A model generated the notes under the pieces. That model was given only the letters and a program-made list of their open reading frames with translations. It did not search any database and was not told the DNA's origin. A stretch of 48,890 bases of DNA from Thermoplasmata archaeon (lineage in GTDB: Archaea; Thermoplasmatota; Thermoplasmata; Lutacidiplasmatales; UBA184), in contig JASHPK010000044.1 of assembly GCA_030038095.1 (NCBI GenBank), positions 1 to 48,890 of the forward strand, given 5' to 3'. The position numbers and the translations under genes were made by a program. Below, one piece after another: positions 9,439 through 18,178 of the stretch (positions are counted from its first letter, which is position 1; each line of letters starts with the position of its first letter).

Positions 9439-9484
9439 GGCCGACGGTCTGGACGGACGGCGGGCCGACGGTCCGGACGGATGG
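9439..9484. repeat. Pair of 22-base direct repeats, 24-base period
   Basis: Two copies of GGCCGACGGTCYGGACGGAYGG lie at 9439-9460 and 9463-9484, differing at two positions. They sit in the long gene-free stretch about 350 bases past the end of the propeller protein gene. Function unknown; a small tandem array or a protein-binding site are both possible. Confidence 0.6.
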
Positions 9485-9810
9485 CCTCGCGCTGTGGCCG
9501 CTTGAGACGATGCCCCCGCAACTTCGTCACGGGCGTAGAGCTTGGGGTCCGATTTCCAGCGGCGATCCCTGAGCGAAGGGAGAGGATGTCACGTCGGCCC
9601 GGGGATCGATCGTACCCGACGTCGCTTCATCGTCTTGGGCCCCCGACTCGGACAAGTCGAGCACGGGAGACCCCCGCCCGAGCAAGCCGGAGCACGAATT
9701 CTGCCTGATCTCGATCGAGAAGCACCGATTCTCTGTTCGACGGAGGTTGGAGCCCGGTTCGTGGTGCTCCGCTCCCGCGGTCTCGTAACCGGGAATCCCG
9801 ATGCGGCGAC

Positions 9811-12800
9811 TCAGTATTCCTCGGTCGGCGGAAGAGACGGGTCAGGCGGAGGGGAAGTAGTGTCGGGAGTCGACGGGGTTGGTCTTGGCCGACGGACCCA
9901 CAGCACGGCAGCTACGGCGCCCACCACGACGACCCCGGCGACGAGCGATCCCCAAAGGGTGAAGCCCCCGAGCGCAGGGCTGGGCGCAGGGACTGGGCCT
10001 ACAGTAAAGGACAGCGCCGAACTCGTTGCCTGGACTCCGTTGGAATCGGTGACGTTGACCACGATTTGGTACGTGCCCGGCGCTGTCGGCACGCAGGTAA
10101 CGGTCGCGGCGTCCGCGGACGCACAACCCGCCGGGAGTCCCGACCAACTGTAGACGAGGTCGCCCGATCCTATCGTGGCCCGTGCGTCGAAAGTTACGTT
10201 GCTTCCCTCGACGGCGCTGCTGGGCGACGCGGCGAGCGCCCAGACCGTCGGGTCGGCATAGACCGTGAAGTTCACCGCATTCGACGTCACATCGAACCCG
10301 TTCGAATCCGTCACCGTCACGGAGATCGAGGCGTTCGTTACGGGCTCGGTCGGATTGCACGTGACGATCGCAGCCGCTCCCGGGCATCCCGCCGGGAGAT
10401 CGTTCCAAGCGTAGGTCAATCCGCCAGATCCGCCCGACCCGACCGCAAAAAACGTGACCGACTGCCCGACGTCCACGGTCGCCCGGCTCACCCTCGGAGG
10501 GGCGACCGTGGGGTCGGGGTAGACGGTGAAGCCCACCATGGTGCTGCCCGTCGCGACGACATTGTCTGAGTCCGTCCACGCGTACGACACCGTGAAGGAA
10601 CCCGGCCCTGTCGGTGTGCAATTCAAGCTCGGGGCCGACGGGGCTGTGCAGCCGGTGAGGGCTCCGTACGTCCAGGCGTACGACCCGCCGCCCGATCCCC
10701 CGCTGACCGACGGAGTGAAGGTGACCGACTGGCCGGAGTCCACCGAGCCCGGTGAGGGAACCGGCGGCAGCTCGGTCGGGTCGACATACACGGCGAAGGT
10801 CGCGGAGGTCCACACGGCATCGCCCGCCCCGTCCACGACCGTGAAGTTGACATTGTAGGTTCCCGGGACCTCCGCGGGGCACGCCCCGCTCAGGACGGTG
10901 AAGCCGGCGGGATTGGCCACGCAGCCGAGGCCGGTCGATGGAGAGACATCGATGGAGAGCGTGTCATCGCCCGCCCCTTCACCGATCAAAGGGGCCGAGA
11001 GGAAGACCTCCTGGCCCACGTCGGCCCCGAGGCCGGCGAAATTGGACGTGGAGACGAGCGTGGAGATCGAGCCCACGTCGAGCGAGCCGGAATTCACCAC
11101 GAAGAGGCCCCCGTTCTCGAAGTCGTAGGCCAAGTCGAGGGGATCCGAGCCCACGGGGATCGCAGGGCCCACCACTTGGTTCGTCACCCCCGAGACAACG
11201 CTCACGTCGTCGGATCCAGAGTTCGACACGTACACATCCCCGTTCCCGGAGTCGTACGCCAGACCGAAGGGGCTGGTGCCCACCGGGATCGCAGTTCCCA
11301 CCAACAGGTCCGTCGCCCCCGAGATCACGCTGACATTGTCCGACCCCGAGTTCGCCACGTACACGTCCCCGTTCCCAGGGTCATACGTCACGCCGGAGGG
11401 GCTTGCGCCCACCGTGATGGAACTGCCCACCAGCGTGTCCGTGGCCCCTGAAATCACGCTGACATTGTCCGACCCCGAGTTCGCCACATACAGGAACCCG
11501 TTCCCGGAGTCGTACGCCACGCCGAGCGGGCTGATGCCCACGGGGATCCCACTTCCGACCAACAGGTCCGTCGCCCCCGAGATCACGCTGACATTGTCCG
11601 ACCCCGAGTTCGCCACGTACACGTCCCCGTTCCCGGGATCGTACGTCACGCCGGAGGGGTTTGTGCCCACCGTGATGGAACTGCCCACCACCGTGTCCGT
11701 GGCCCCCGAGATGATGCTCACATTGTCGGATCCGGAGTTCGCCACGTACACGTCCCCGTTGCTGGCGTCGTATGCCAGGCCCGTGGGATTCGCGCCCACC
11801 GCGATGGGACTGCCCACCGCCGAGTCCCCCGAGATTACGCTCACGCTGTCGGATCCGGAGTTGGCCACGAACACGTCCCCGTTATCCGGATCGTAGGCGG
11901 CCCAGGAGGGATCGGAGCCCACCGAAATCGTCGCTGAGGCGGTCCCGGAGACCGAGGTCCCGCGGAGAGAGGCCCCCAGCGGACCGAGGGCGAGCCGGGT
12001 GGAGATCACGCTCACGGACGCGGACTCGGAGTTTGCGACATACATGTCCGCGTTCCTTGGATCGTAATCCACGCCGAACGGGGCCCGACCGACCGAAATC
12101 GCGCCGCCCACCAACGCATTCGTCGTCCCCGAGATCATGTTCACCGTGTTGGAGCCCTCGTTCGCGACATACACTTCCTCGTTCCCGGAGTCGTACCCCA
12201 CTCCGGCGGGGTCTACTCCCACCGAGATCGCACTCCCGACCACCGAATGCCCGGAAATCACGCTGACGTTGTCGGAGAGGTAGTTCGCCACATACACGTC
12301 CCCGTTGCTGGAATCGAACGCCAGACCCACGGGATTCGCGCCCACCGTGATCGGACCGCCCACCACCCCGTTCCCCGAGATGACGTTCACCGTGTTGGGA
12401 CCGGGATCGGTCACGTACACGTCCCCGTTCACGGAGTCGTACGCCACTTCTTCGGGGCTCGTGCCGACCGGGATCGTGTTCACCACCGTAACCCCCGAGA
12501 TCTCACTCACCGTGTCCGAGCCTCGGTTCGCCACATACACGTCCCCGTTTCCGGAGTCATACGCCACGCCGAAGGGGCTCGTGCCCACGGTGATTGGGCT
12601 GCCCACCACGGAGTCCCCCGAGATCACGCTCACGTTGTTCGATCCCTGGTTCACCACGTACACGTCCCCGCTCCCGGAGTCATACGCCACGCCGGTCGGG
12701 ATGTTTCCCACGGGAATCGGACTGCCCACGATGGTGTTCGAGGCCCCCGCGATCACGCTCACCGAGTCCGATCGCGCGTCCGCAACGTACATGTCCCCGC

Positions 12801-13185
12801 TCCCGGAGTCATACGCCGAGTTGTAGGGTCCTGAACCGACCGGGACGGTGATCACGACCTCCCCCGTCACAAACCCGTCGGGACCTACGGCACTTCCCCG
12901 CGCGTCGAGCCTGCTCCTGGACGCGCCGGGAGTGGCCTGCCCACCGTGGTCGGCTTCGGCCGTCGGTTGCGCGTCCACCGAGGTGGCGCCACGGGACATG
13001 GGCCACACCGTAGTCGTGGCTTTCCCGGCCGCCGCGGCCGGACCTCCGTCCGGCGAGTCCACCGGACTCCTGGGGGCGAAGTGACTGCCCGCCGGAACCG
13101 ACACGATTCCGGAGAGAAGCATCAGGGCCACAACCCCGGGGATAACCATAGACGGATGCCGGCGGCGCGCTGATGTCCCCTCCAT
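9811..13185 (-). CDS. Giant surface protein: two seven-repeat YVTN-type beta-propellers, four Ig-like domains, C-terminal anchor
   Basis: About 1124 aa from ATG 13185; TTG at 13221 and ATG at 13149 also fit. A signal peptide is followed by about 14 repeats of 41-43 residues with the signature 'YDSGNGDVYVANSGSDNVSVI', the YVTN propeller type. Repeats 7 and 8 are separated by a longer insert (near 11935-12015), which suggests two seven-bladed propellers. Four PKD/Ig-like domains follow, each with a paired-cysteine core, then a membrane helix ('LVAGVVVVGAVAAVLWV') and a proline-rich tail with an acidic end. Such proteins usually bind other proteins or glycans in the surface layer. Several blades are nearly identical in DNA, showing recent internal duplication. 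Confidence 0.88.
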   Translation of the reverse strand: MEGTSARRRHPSMVIPGVVALMLLSGIVSVPAGSHFAPRSPVDSPDGGPAAAAGKATTTVWPMSRGATSVDAQPTAEADHGGQATPGASRSRLDARGSAVGPDGFVTGEVVITVPVGSGPYNSAYDSGSGDMYVADARSDSVSVIAGASNTIVGSPIPVGNIPTGVAYDSGSGDVYVVNQGSNNVSVISGDSVVGSPITVGTSPFGVAYDSGNGDVYVANRGSDTVSEISGVTVVNTIPVGTSPEEVAYDSVNGDVYVTDPGPNTVNVISGNGVVGGPITVGANPVGLAFDSSNGDVYVANYLSDNVSVISGHSVVGSAISVGVDPAGVGYDSGNEEVYVANEGSNTVNMISGTTNALVGGAISVGRAPFGVDYDPRNADMYVANSESASVSVISTRLALGPLGASLRGTSVSGTASATISVGSDPSWAAYDPDNGDVFVANSGSDSVSVISGDSAVGSPIAVGANPTGLAYDASNGDVYVANSGSDNVSIISGATDTVVGSSITVGTNPSGVTYDPGNGDVYVANSGSDNVSVISGATDLLVGSGIPVGISPLGVAYDSGNGFLYVANSGSDNVSVISGATDTLVGSSITVGASPSGVTYDPGNGDVYVANSGSDNVSVISGATDLLVGTAIPVGTSPFGLAYDSGNGDVYVSNSGSDDVSVVSGVTNQVVGPAIPVGSDPLDLAYDFENGGLFVVNSGSLDVGSISTLVSTSNFAGLGADVGQEVFLSAPLIGEGAGDDTLSIDVSPSTGLGCVANPAGFTVLSGACPAEVPGTYNVNFTVVDGAGDAVWTSATFAVYVDPTELPPVPSPGSVDSGQSVTFTPSVSGGSGGGSYAWTYGALTGCTAPSAPSLNCTPTGPGSFTVSYAWTDSDNVVATGSTMVGFTVYPDPTVAPPRVSRATVDVGQSVTFFAVGSGGSGGLTYAWNDLPAGCPGAAAIVTCNPTEPVTNASISVTVTDSNGFDVTSNAVNFTVYADPTVWALAASPSSAVEGSNVTFDARATIGSGDLVYSWSGLPAGCASADAATVTCVPTAPGTYQIVVNVTDSNGVQATSSALSFTVGPVPAPSPALGGFTLWGSLVAGVVVVGAVAAVLWVRRPRPTPSTPDTTSPPPDPSLPPTEEY
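11203..11718 (-). repeat. Tandem 258-base two-blade duplication within the propeller gene
   Basis: The coding DNA repeats every 129 bases; the shared segment beginning GACATTGTCCGACCCCGAG or a close variant recurs at 11332, 11461, 11590 and 11719. Alternate blades match best, giving a 258-base unit (11203-11460 and 11461-11718). This points to recent duplication of a blade pair. Confidence 0.7.
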
Positions 13186-13505
13186 CACTCGATGCCGCCT
13201 TGGTTGGCTTTTTCTTCCCAAGACAGTCTTCCCGTCGCGTCGGGAGTAACGATCAATCTGACGCGCGGCCGCCGATCAAACCGGCGGGGGATTTCGGACA
13301 TTCAATGGCCCTTTAGTCCCTTGTTGAGAACACGCGCACATATGAGGTGGCCCCGAACCCGGCCCCGGACTCGCAATCGGGCAACCCGGACCCGGCGCTC
13401 CAGCCCGGCTATTCTCGGCGATCCCGATTTCAGGCGAACGGACGTTCGGCTCGGTTTTCACCGTTCAATCGCCAAAGGACACTACCACGGACCAAGTAGG
13501 CTGAG

Positions 13506-13580
13506 CGGGCGCGGAGGGATTTGAACCCTCGACCGCCGGGTTAGGAACCCGGTGCCCTATCCAAGCTAGGCTACGCGCCC
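13506..13580 (-). tRNA. tRNA-Arg (anticodon CCU)
   Basis: A complete cloverleaf reads on the minus strand. The acceptor stem GGGCGCG pairs with CGCGCCC, the anticodon stem CCGGG/CCCGG encloses loop TTCCTAA with anticodon CCT, and the T-arm GAGGG/CCCTC encloses TTCAAAT. The discriminator base is G and CCA is not encoded. There is no intron. It lies between the regulator gene at 13606 and the propeller protein gene, on the same strand as both. Confidence 0.95.
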
Positions 13581-13605
13581 CGACCGACGGACGGCGAGCG
13601 GAATA

Positions 13606-14676
13606 TCACGCCTTCGAGGTGGCTTTGCCGTCCGATTCCGGGAGCAGCCGGTCGTACCGGTGGTCGACGAGCGCATTGAACGTGCTCGCCGCTTCCTGAA
13701 TGATCTCGATCCCCTCGAGGAATTCGCGGAGCGTCGGGAGGACGGGTCGACGTGAGGCCGCGTCGGGGCTGGCGGCGGATCCGCCGAGCGCGCCGAGGAG
13801 CCAACGACCCGGTCCGACGGCAAAGAGGAACGGGAACACCCGACACTCGCGGGTGAGCGTGGCGAACAGCACTTCGGGGCGCGCGTCCCTTCGAGGCGTG
13901 CCCGACAGGAAGACCACCTGGTCCGGACTCCTCCCCTGGTACGCCGGCACGCGAGACGGGTCGAGTAAGGTCCGATGGGCGATCCAGCCCCGGAGCATCG
14001 TCCGCCGCTGGGAAAACGGGAGCCCGACCGGGCCCACCAAGTGACCCCCGCGGCCCTGCTCGGCCGCCACGAACGGCCGCCGCAACAGCTCTCCGAGCGC
14101 CCAACGCTGATGCGCCGACAGATCGATCACCCCGTCTTCGTCGCCGGTGCCGGCGAGCGGTCCGCCAAGGCCGTGGGGGTAGGCCAGCGTGCCCGGCAAT
14201 CCGGCGAGATGGCACCAGAGTCCCTCGAAGTCGAAGTACACGGGGACGCTCGGACCGTGGACGTCGACCGTCAGGACGAGCGGGTTCGTGGCGAGGTGCG
14301 CCTCCTCGATCCGCTCGGCCAGCTTCCGTCCGTCGGTCGGCTTCGCGTGGAAGAAGACGCCGATCGCGATCTGGGTCCCCGACCAGAGCACGACGTTGCT
14401 CGAATCTCCGGCCGCCCGGGTCCCGAACTCCTCGAACCGGTCGGCGTACGGTCGCGCCAGGAGGAACGTCACGAACGGCCGTCCGATGGGCACCGGATGA
14501 GGGATGTACCGGTCCCGAAGCCAGCCCTCCTCGTACGACCTCCGACGGACTGCGTGGTAAGTCGAACGCGGGACACCGATCTGACGCAGCCGCTCCCGTT
14601 CCCGATCGGGACGGGCGGCGAGCAACACGGCCATGATGCGGGCCTCCGAGTCGGTCAGCGCGCGCACCGGCGGCAC
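13606..14676 (-). CDS. Putative transcriptional regulator with N-terminal winged helix
   Basis: 356 aa from a GTG start. Residues 5-60 ('LTDSEARIMAVLL...GVPRSTYHAVRRRSYEEGWLRDRYIP') have the spacing of a helix-turn-helix with a recognition helix 'PRSTYHAVRRRSYEEGW'. The remaining 290 residues contain alternating strands and helices and resemble no family I can name; a ligand-sensing or dimerisation domain is likely. The gene is divergent from a large anchored surface protein with little space between them, so it may control that neighbour. A tRNA gene follows on the same strand. Confidence 0.65.
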   Translation of the reverse strand: MPPVRALTDSEARIMAVLLAARPDRERERLRQIGVPRSTYHAVRRRSYEEGWLRDRYIPHPVPIGRPFVTFLLARPYADRFEEFGTRAAGDSSNVVLWSGTQIAIGVFFHAKPTDGRKLAERIEEAHLATNPLVLTVDVHGPSVPVYFDFEGLWCHLAGLPGTLAYPHGLGGPLAGTGDEDGVIDLSAHQRWALGELLRRPFVAAEQGRGGHLVGPVGLPFSQRRTMLRGWIAHRTLLDPSRVPAYQGRSPDQVVFLSGTPRRDARPEVLFATLTRECRVFPFLFAVGPGRWLLGALGGSAASPDAASRRPVLPTLREFLEGIEIIQEAASTFNALVDHRYDRLLPESDGKATSKA

Positions 14677-14799
14677 CTCCGAGCCGTGCTACGATGTGAC
14701 ATGGGGTCCAAATCGCAGAGCGACGTGCGGCACACCGCCTTATCTTCCAATCCTCGCATCGTGAATTGCCCGCAAGGATGCGGGACGAGGGTGATTCTC

Positions 14800-16260
14800 G
14801 TGAATCGTTGCATCCCCCACGCCACCGCGGTCGCCGCCCTAGTAGTGGTCCCCCTCATGGTGTTTGTCGTTCCGGTCGGCTTGGCCGGCGCGGCTCCCAC
14901 GAGCGCCAGCTCCGGCACGTCCCCTTCCGAGTGGGCCTACGGCGCTGTCAAGAACGTTTCGTTCTCGGGGACCACGTCCACCGACTGGACCTGGACGCTG
15001 ACGGCGACCTACGGGTACACGGTCGTTCTGTACGAGCCCAACCCCAGCGCGAACCCGTTCGAGGTCGCCGTCAATCGGACCATGGGCGTGGGATTCTCGT
15101 TCCTTGGATGCAAGCCGAGCTGCGCGGATCCTTCGATCGGCAAGGGCACGGTCGAGTATCATGCGGTCGAGACGAGCAGTTCGTTCGCGAACTTCACCAA
15201 CACGGGAGCGGTCTATGAGAACTCCGCGAGCGTTCCGGCGCTCGCCCTCGTGAACTCGAGCTCCTTCGCGTCCGCGAACCTCACCACGAACGCCGCGCTC
15301 TACGCGGAGAAGGGCCTGGTGAACTGGTCGACGTACTTCACCGTCGCCACCCACAGTTCCGCGAGCGTGTCGTTCTCGAGCCCGCTCGGCCTGATCCCGA
15401 TCAACCTCAGCGCTTCCCAGAGCTGGAACGACTCCGCCGGATACTCGGCGATCGGCTCGACCTCGTACCGGTACTTCGGGGCGTACGCCACGGAGCACGC
15501 CGGCTCCGGGTTCGTCGGTCCGATCATGGGCTCGGTAACGGTCACGGGAACGGGGACCGTGGGAGTCCTCGGGAGCTATGGGGGCCAGACGATCGTCTTC
15601 AATGGCGTGAGCTACCCCGTTCTCTCCATCGCCGTGTCGGGGCCGTTCTCCGCGCGCGAAGGCTTCATCCTCCTGCCGAGTGAAGGCGATCTCTTTTCGA
15701 GCGCCGCCCTCCCGTGGACCGCGAACCAGTCCAGCGAAGCGACGGTCCAGCTCTCGAACGTCGACGCGCTCGCCCTCTTCGACGGCCACTTCGGCATCGC
15801 GGCCTCCAGCTGGGTCTATCAGTCGACCTCGGTCAATCCGGGAGACTACGAGGCCCCGCCGACCGCCGCCGCCGAGACCGGCGGCGGGTCGGAGGTCACG
15901 GCCGCCGCCGTGGCGCCCGCGGTGACCATCCAGGGCGCCCCGCTCGAGCCGGGGGCCGTGAGTCCGATCAACGGCTGTCTCGTCTCCGGGACGGGCTGCC
16001 CGTCCACGAGCGGTTCGACCTCGCCAGCCCGACCGCTCCTCGGCCTCCTCGGGATCGCCGTGGTGGCCGTGGTGATCGCCGCGGTCGTCGCCTCGGTCGT
16101 GGTCGTGGAGCGCCGCCGGACGCCGCCGCCGGTCTATCCGAACGCGAATCTCTATCCCCCCGGCACCCACGGAACCCCGTACCCCGGGCGGCGAACGGGC
16201 GCCCCGGGCTCGCCTCCGGCCCCCACGAACGAGGAAGACCCGCTGAACCACCTGTGGTGA
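14800..16260 (+). CDS. Secreted surface protein with C-terminal membrane anchor
   Basis: About 486 aa from GTG 14800. In-frame alternatives are GTG 14791, GTG 14761 and ATG 14701; the most upstream leaves only 24 bases to the divergent regulator, too little for two promoters. 'CIPHATAVAALVVVPLMVFVVPVGLAGA' is a signal peptide. The 370-residue ectodomain is rich in Ser, Thr, Ala and N-x-S/T sequons and looks all-beta. Near the C-terminus a hydrophobic helix ('LLGLLGIAVVAVVIAAVVASVVVV') is followed by RRR and a proline-rich cytoplasmic tail. No domain family is recognised. The gene ends 33 bases before the convergent aRF1 gene. Confidence 0.75.
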   Translation: MNRCIPHATAVAALVVVPLMVFVVPVGLAGAAPTSASSGTSPSEWAYGAVKNVSFSGTTSTDWTWTLTATYGYTVVLYEPNPSANPFEVAVNRTMGVGFSFLGCKPSCADPSIGKGTVEYHAVETSSSFANFTNTGAVYENSASVPALALVNSSSFASANLTTNAALYAEKGLVNWSTYFTVATHSSASVSFSSPLGLIPINLSASQSWNDSAGYSAIGSTSYRYFGAYATEHAGSGFVGPIMGSVTVTGTGTVGVLGSYGGQTIVFNGVSYPVLSIAVSGPFSAREGFILLPSEGDLFSSAALPWTANQSSEATVQLSNVDALALFDGHFGIAASSWVYQSTSVNPGDYEAPPTAAAETGGGSEVTAAAVAPAVTIQGAPLEPGAVSPINGCLVSGTGCPSTSGSTSPARPLLGLLGIAVVAVVIAAVVASVVVVERRRTPPPVYPNANLYPPGTHGTPYPGRRTGAPGSPPAPTNEEDPLNHLW

Positions 16261-16293
16261 ACCGCCTCGGATCCTGCGGCGGGGACGCTCGCC

Positions 16294-17583
16294 CTAGGCC
16301 TCGGCCTTCGAGCGCGGCGGGACGCGCGTCGCGATCGGGTAGCGCAGGATGGCGGCCACGCCTCCGAACGCCTTCGCGAGCATCTCGCCCTCCTCGCTCT
16401 CGGTGGAGATCAGCCGCGCGGACCCGCCGGATTCGGCGGCCCGCCGGAAGAGCCCTTCGACCAGGTCCTCGTTCCCCGACTCCGACACGGTCCGCTGGCC
16501 GCACTTCGGACAGGGCGCGTCCAGCACGGCGTCGATCTCCTCATCCGGCAAGGTCCGGACGAACTCGTGCTGGCAGGCCGAGCACCGGAACGTGACGCGC
16601 TGCTTGCGCAACCCTTCGGAGATCAGCAGGGTGTCGACGGCGCCGGCCTCGAGCGCGAAGTTGACGTCCCGCTCCCCGTAGGCCGCCAGCCCCGTCTCGG
16701 CCTTGCGGATCTCGGAGAGGAGCCGCTGGATGATCCGCTTCTCCTCGGTGATCTCGAGGCCGTGGAGCGTTTGGGTGGCTTTCTCGACCAGCTCCTTCAG
16801 GCCGAACTCATCGGTGTACCCGGTGTCGAAGAGCGGCTGGACGACCTTCTGCTGGAGCTCGTACTGGAGGTACGCCTCCTTGTAGAAGTACTCCTTCGTC
16901 GCCCCGGGTCCCCCGAGCAGGATCCCCTTGAGCTGGTCCTTGCGCGGGAGAAACAGCTCGGCGGACATCTCCGCGATCTTCACGAAGAACTCGTGGGCCG
17001 CGTGCTCGATCATCCGTTCGAACCGGTGCTGGGACTGGCCGCCCCGACCGTGCTTGCTCGGGACGAGCGACTGGCGGTTGCGCAGCGGGACGACCCGCTT
17101 GCCCTGGAGGAGCCCGAGGGTGACCTCGGCCCGGTCCATGACGATGAGCCCCCAGACGTCCGGCTCATGGACCATCGCGAGCAGCGGGTCGAGGAAGAAG
17201 GTCGAGTCGCAGCGGTAGAGGTAGGTGTTCAGCGGCTCAGGTGGCTCGACGATGAACGTCACGGGCTCGGACTTGTCGGCGCCGATCGCCTTCGAACCGA
17301 CGAAGAACGCGACCCCGTTCGTCGGAGCCTCCTTGAACGCGCGGACCCGCCCCATGAGCGACTCGATCGCCCACATCACGTTCTTGCGCGTCGTCCGGCT
17401 CTTGATGTTCGAGCTCTGGGCGTACTCGTTCCGCAGGTACGCCATGACGTCCGAGATCTGCTTGCCCGGCGAGACGTAGAGCGAGATCAGCTCGGTCGCA
17501 CGCCCCTTGCAGGCCGCGATCTCGTCCAGCTTCCGCTGGAAGGAGTAGCGGGCGAGCTGCTGATCGGCGGTAGCGGCCGTCAT
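16294..17583 (-). CDS. prf1: Peptide chain release factor aRF1 (subunit 1)
   Basis: 429 aa, the expected size for archaeal/eukaryotic-type class I release factor. The N-domain carries NIKS (59-62), which reads stop codons with YRCDSTF (123-129, the YxCxxxF motif). The M-domain has GGQ (181-183), which triggers peptidyl-tRNA hydrolysis in the ribosome. The C-domain includes a zinc knuckle with Cys334, Cys337, Cys358 and Cys361. It ends convergently with the surface protein gene. A GTTTAGTC sequence about 28 bases upstream suits a leaderless start at ATG 17583. Confidence 0.97.
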   Translation of the reverse strand: MTAATADQQLARYSFQRKLDEIAACKGRATELISLYVSPGKQISDVMAYLRNEYAQSSNIKSRTTRKNVMWAIESLMGRVRAFKEAPTNGVAFFVGSKAIGADKSEPVTFIVEPPEPLNTYLYRCDSTFFLDPLLAMVHEPDVWGLIVMDRAEVTLGLLQGKRVVPLRNRQSLVPSKHGRGGQSQHRFERMIEHAAHEFFVKIAEMSAELFLPRKDQLKGILLGGPGATKEYFYKEAYLQYELQQKVVQPLFDTGYTDEFGLKELVEKATQTLHGLEITEEKRIIQRLLSEIRKAETGLAAYGERDVNFALEAGAVDTLLISEGLRKQRVTFRCSACQHEFVRTLPDEEIDAVLDAPCPKCGQRTVSESGNEDLVEGLFRRAAESGGSARLISTESEEGEMLAKAFGGVAAILRYPIATRVPPRSKAEA

Positions 17584-17684
17584 GGCGGCCCCGCTACCCC
17601 CGGGGGACTAAACGGCTTCCCTCGAAGGACGGTCTCGCGCGGACGGCCGGCCCGGACGTCGCGCCCGTGCCCGGGGCGGTGCAG

Positions 17685-18002
17685 TCAGAGGAGCCGGCGG
17701 ATGTGCTCGTCGATGACCTCTTCGGGGTACGCGCCGACGATCCGGTCGACCAGCTTCCCCTGCTTGTAGAACAGCAGCGTGGGGATGCTCATGATCCCGA
17801 GGGCGCCCGCCTTCTCCCCGTTGTCGTCCGAGTTCATCTTTCCGAAGGCGACCTTGCCCTTGTACTTCTCGCTCAGGCGATCGACGATCGGCGAGACCAT
17901 CCGGCACGGTCCGCACCACGGCGCCCAGACGTCGATGACCACGGCGCCGTTGTCCTGCGCGAACCTGTCGAAGTTACCGCTGCCGACCTCCTGAACCCCC
18001 AT
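17685..18002 (-). CDS. Thioredoxin
   Basis: 105 aa from ATG 18002, the usual thioredoxin length. The redox site WCGPC is at 29-33, the cis-proline lies in 'MSIPTLLFYKQGK', and a conserved 'KVAFGKMNSDD' strand precedes it. It is a cytoplasmic disulfide reductant. The frame is open upstream, but the extra 21 residues are not thioredoxin-like. An AT-rich box (AATAAAATAG on the minus strand, near 18036-18045) lies just before. No thioredoxin reductase gene is present in the window. Confidence 0.95.
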   Translation of the reverse strand: MGVQEVGSGNFDRFAQDNGAVVIDVWAPWCGPCRMVSPIVDRLSEKYKGKVAFGKMNSDDNGEKAGALGIMSIPTLLFYKQGKLVDRIVGAYPEEVIDEHIRRLL

Positions 18003-18035
18003 CGAGAGCCACCGAGGATTCAGAGCGCGTCTCCC

Positions 18036-18045
18036 TATTTTATTC
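18036..18045 (-). promoter_or_regulatory. TATA-like element for thioredoxin
   Basis: An AATAAAATA run on the minus strand, in otherwise GC-rich DNA, lies about 38 bases before ATG 18002. This implies a 5' leader of roughly 10 bases. Confidence 0.5.
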
Positions 18046-18178
18046 CTCTCGGTCTTCGACGCCACCAGAGGGCCCGGAATTCCCTTCGACGCGAGGCGGC
18101 CGATCGCGGGCCGCCCCCCCGCGGGAGGGAACCGCGCCGGAGCAAGCCTCTTTGTATCGCCGAGGCCATGGAGGTCTC

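Larger units (their letters stand above)
8892..9810. other. Long intergenic region (about 0.9 kb)
   Basis: The longest gene-free stretch in the window. Open frames across it are arginine/proline-rich and lack conserved motifs. It contains the TATA box of the 8891 gene, a pair of 22-base direct repeats at 9439 and 9463, and a C-rich/G-rich imperfect hairpin near 9172-9202. An unrecognised non-coding RNA is possible, but nothing specific supports one. Confidence 0.45.

Noticed and set aside
11203-12860. Repetitive DNA that could suggest a CRISPR array
   Set aside because: Period of 129 bases, in frame, encoding propeller blades with no variable spacers.
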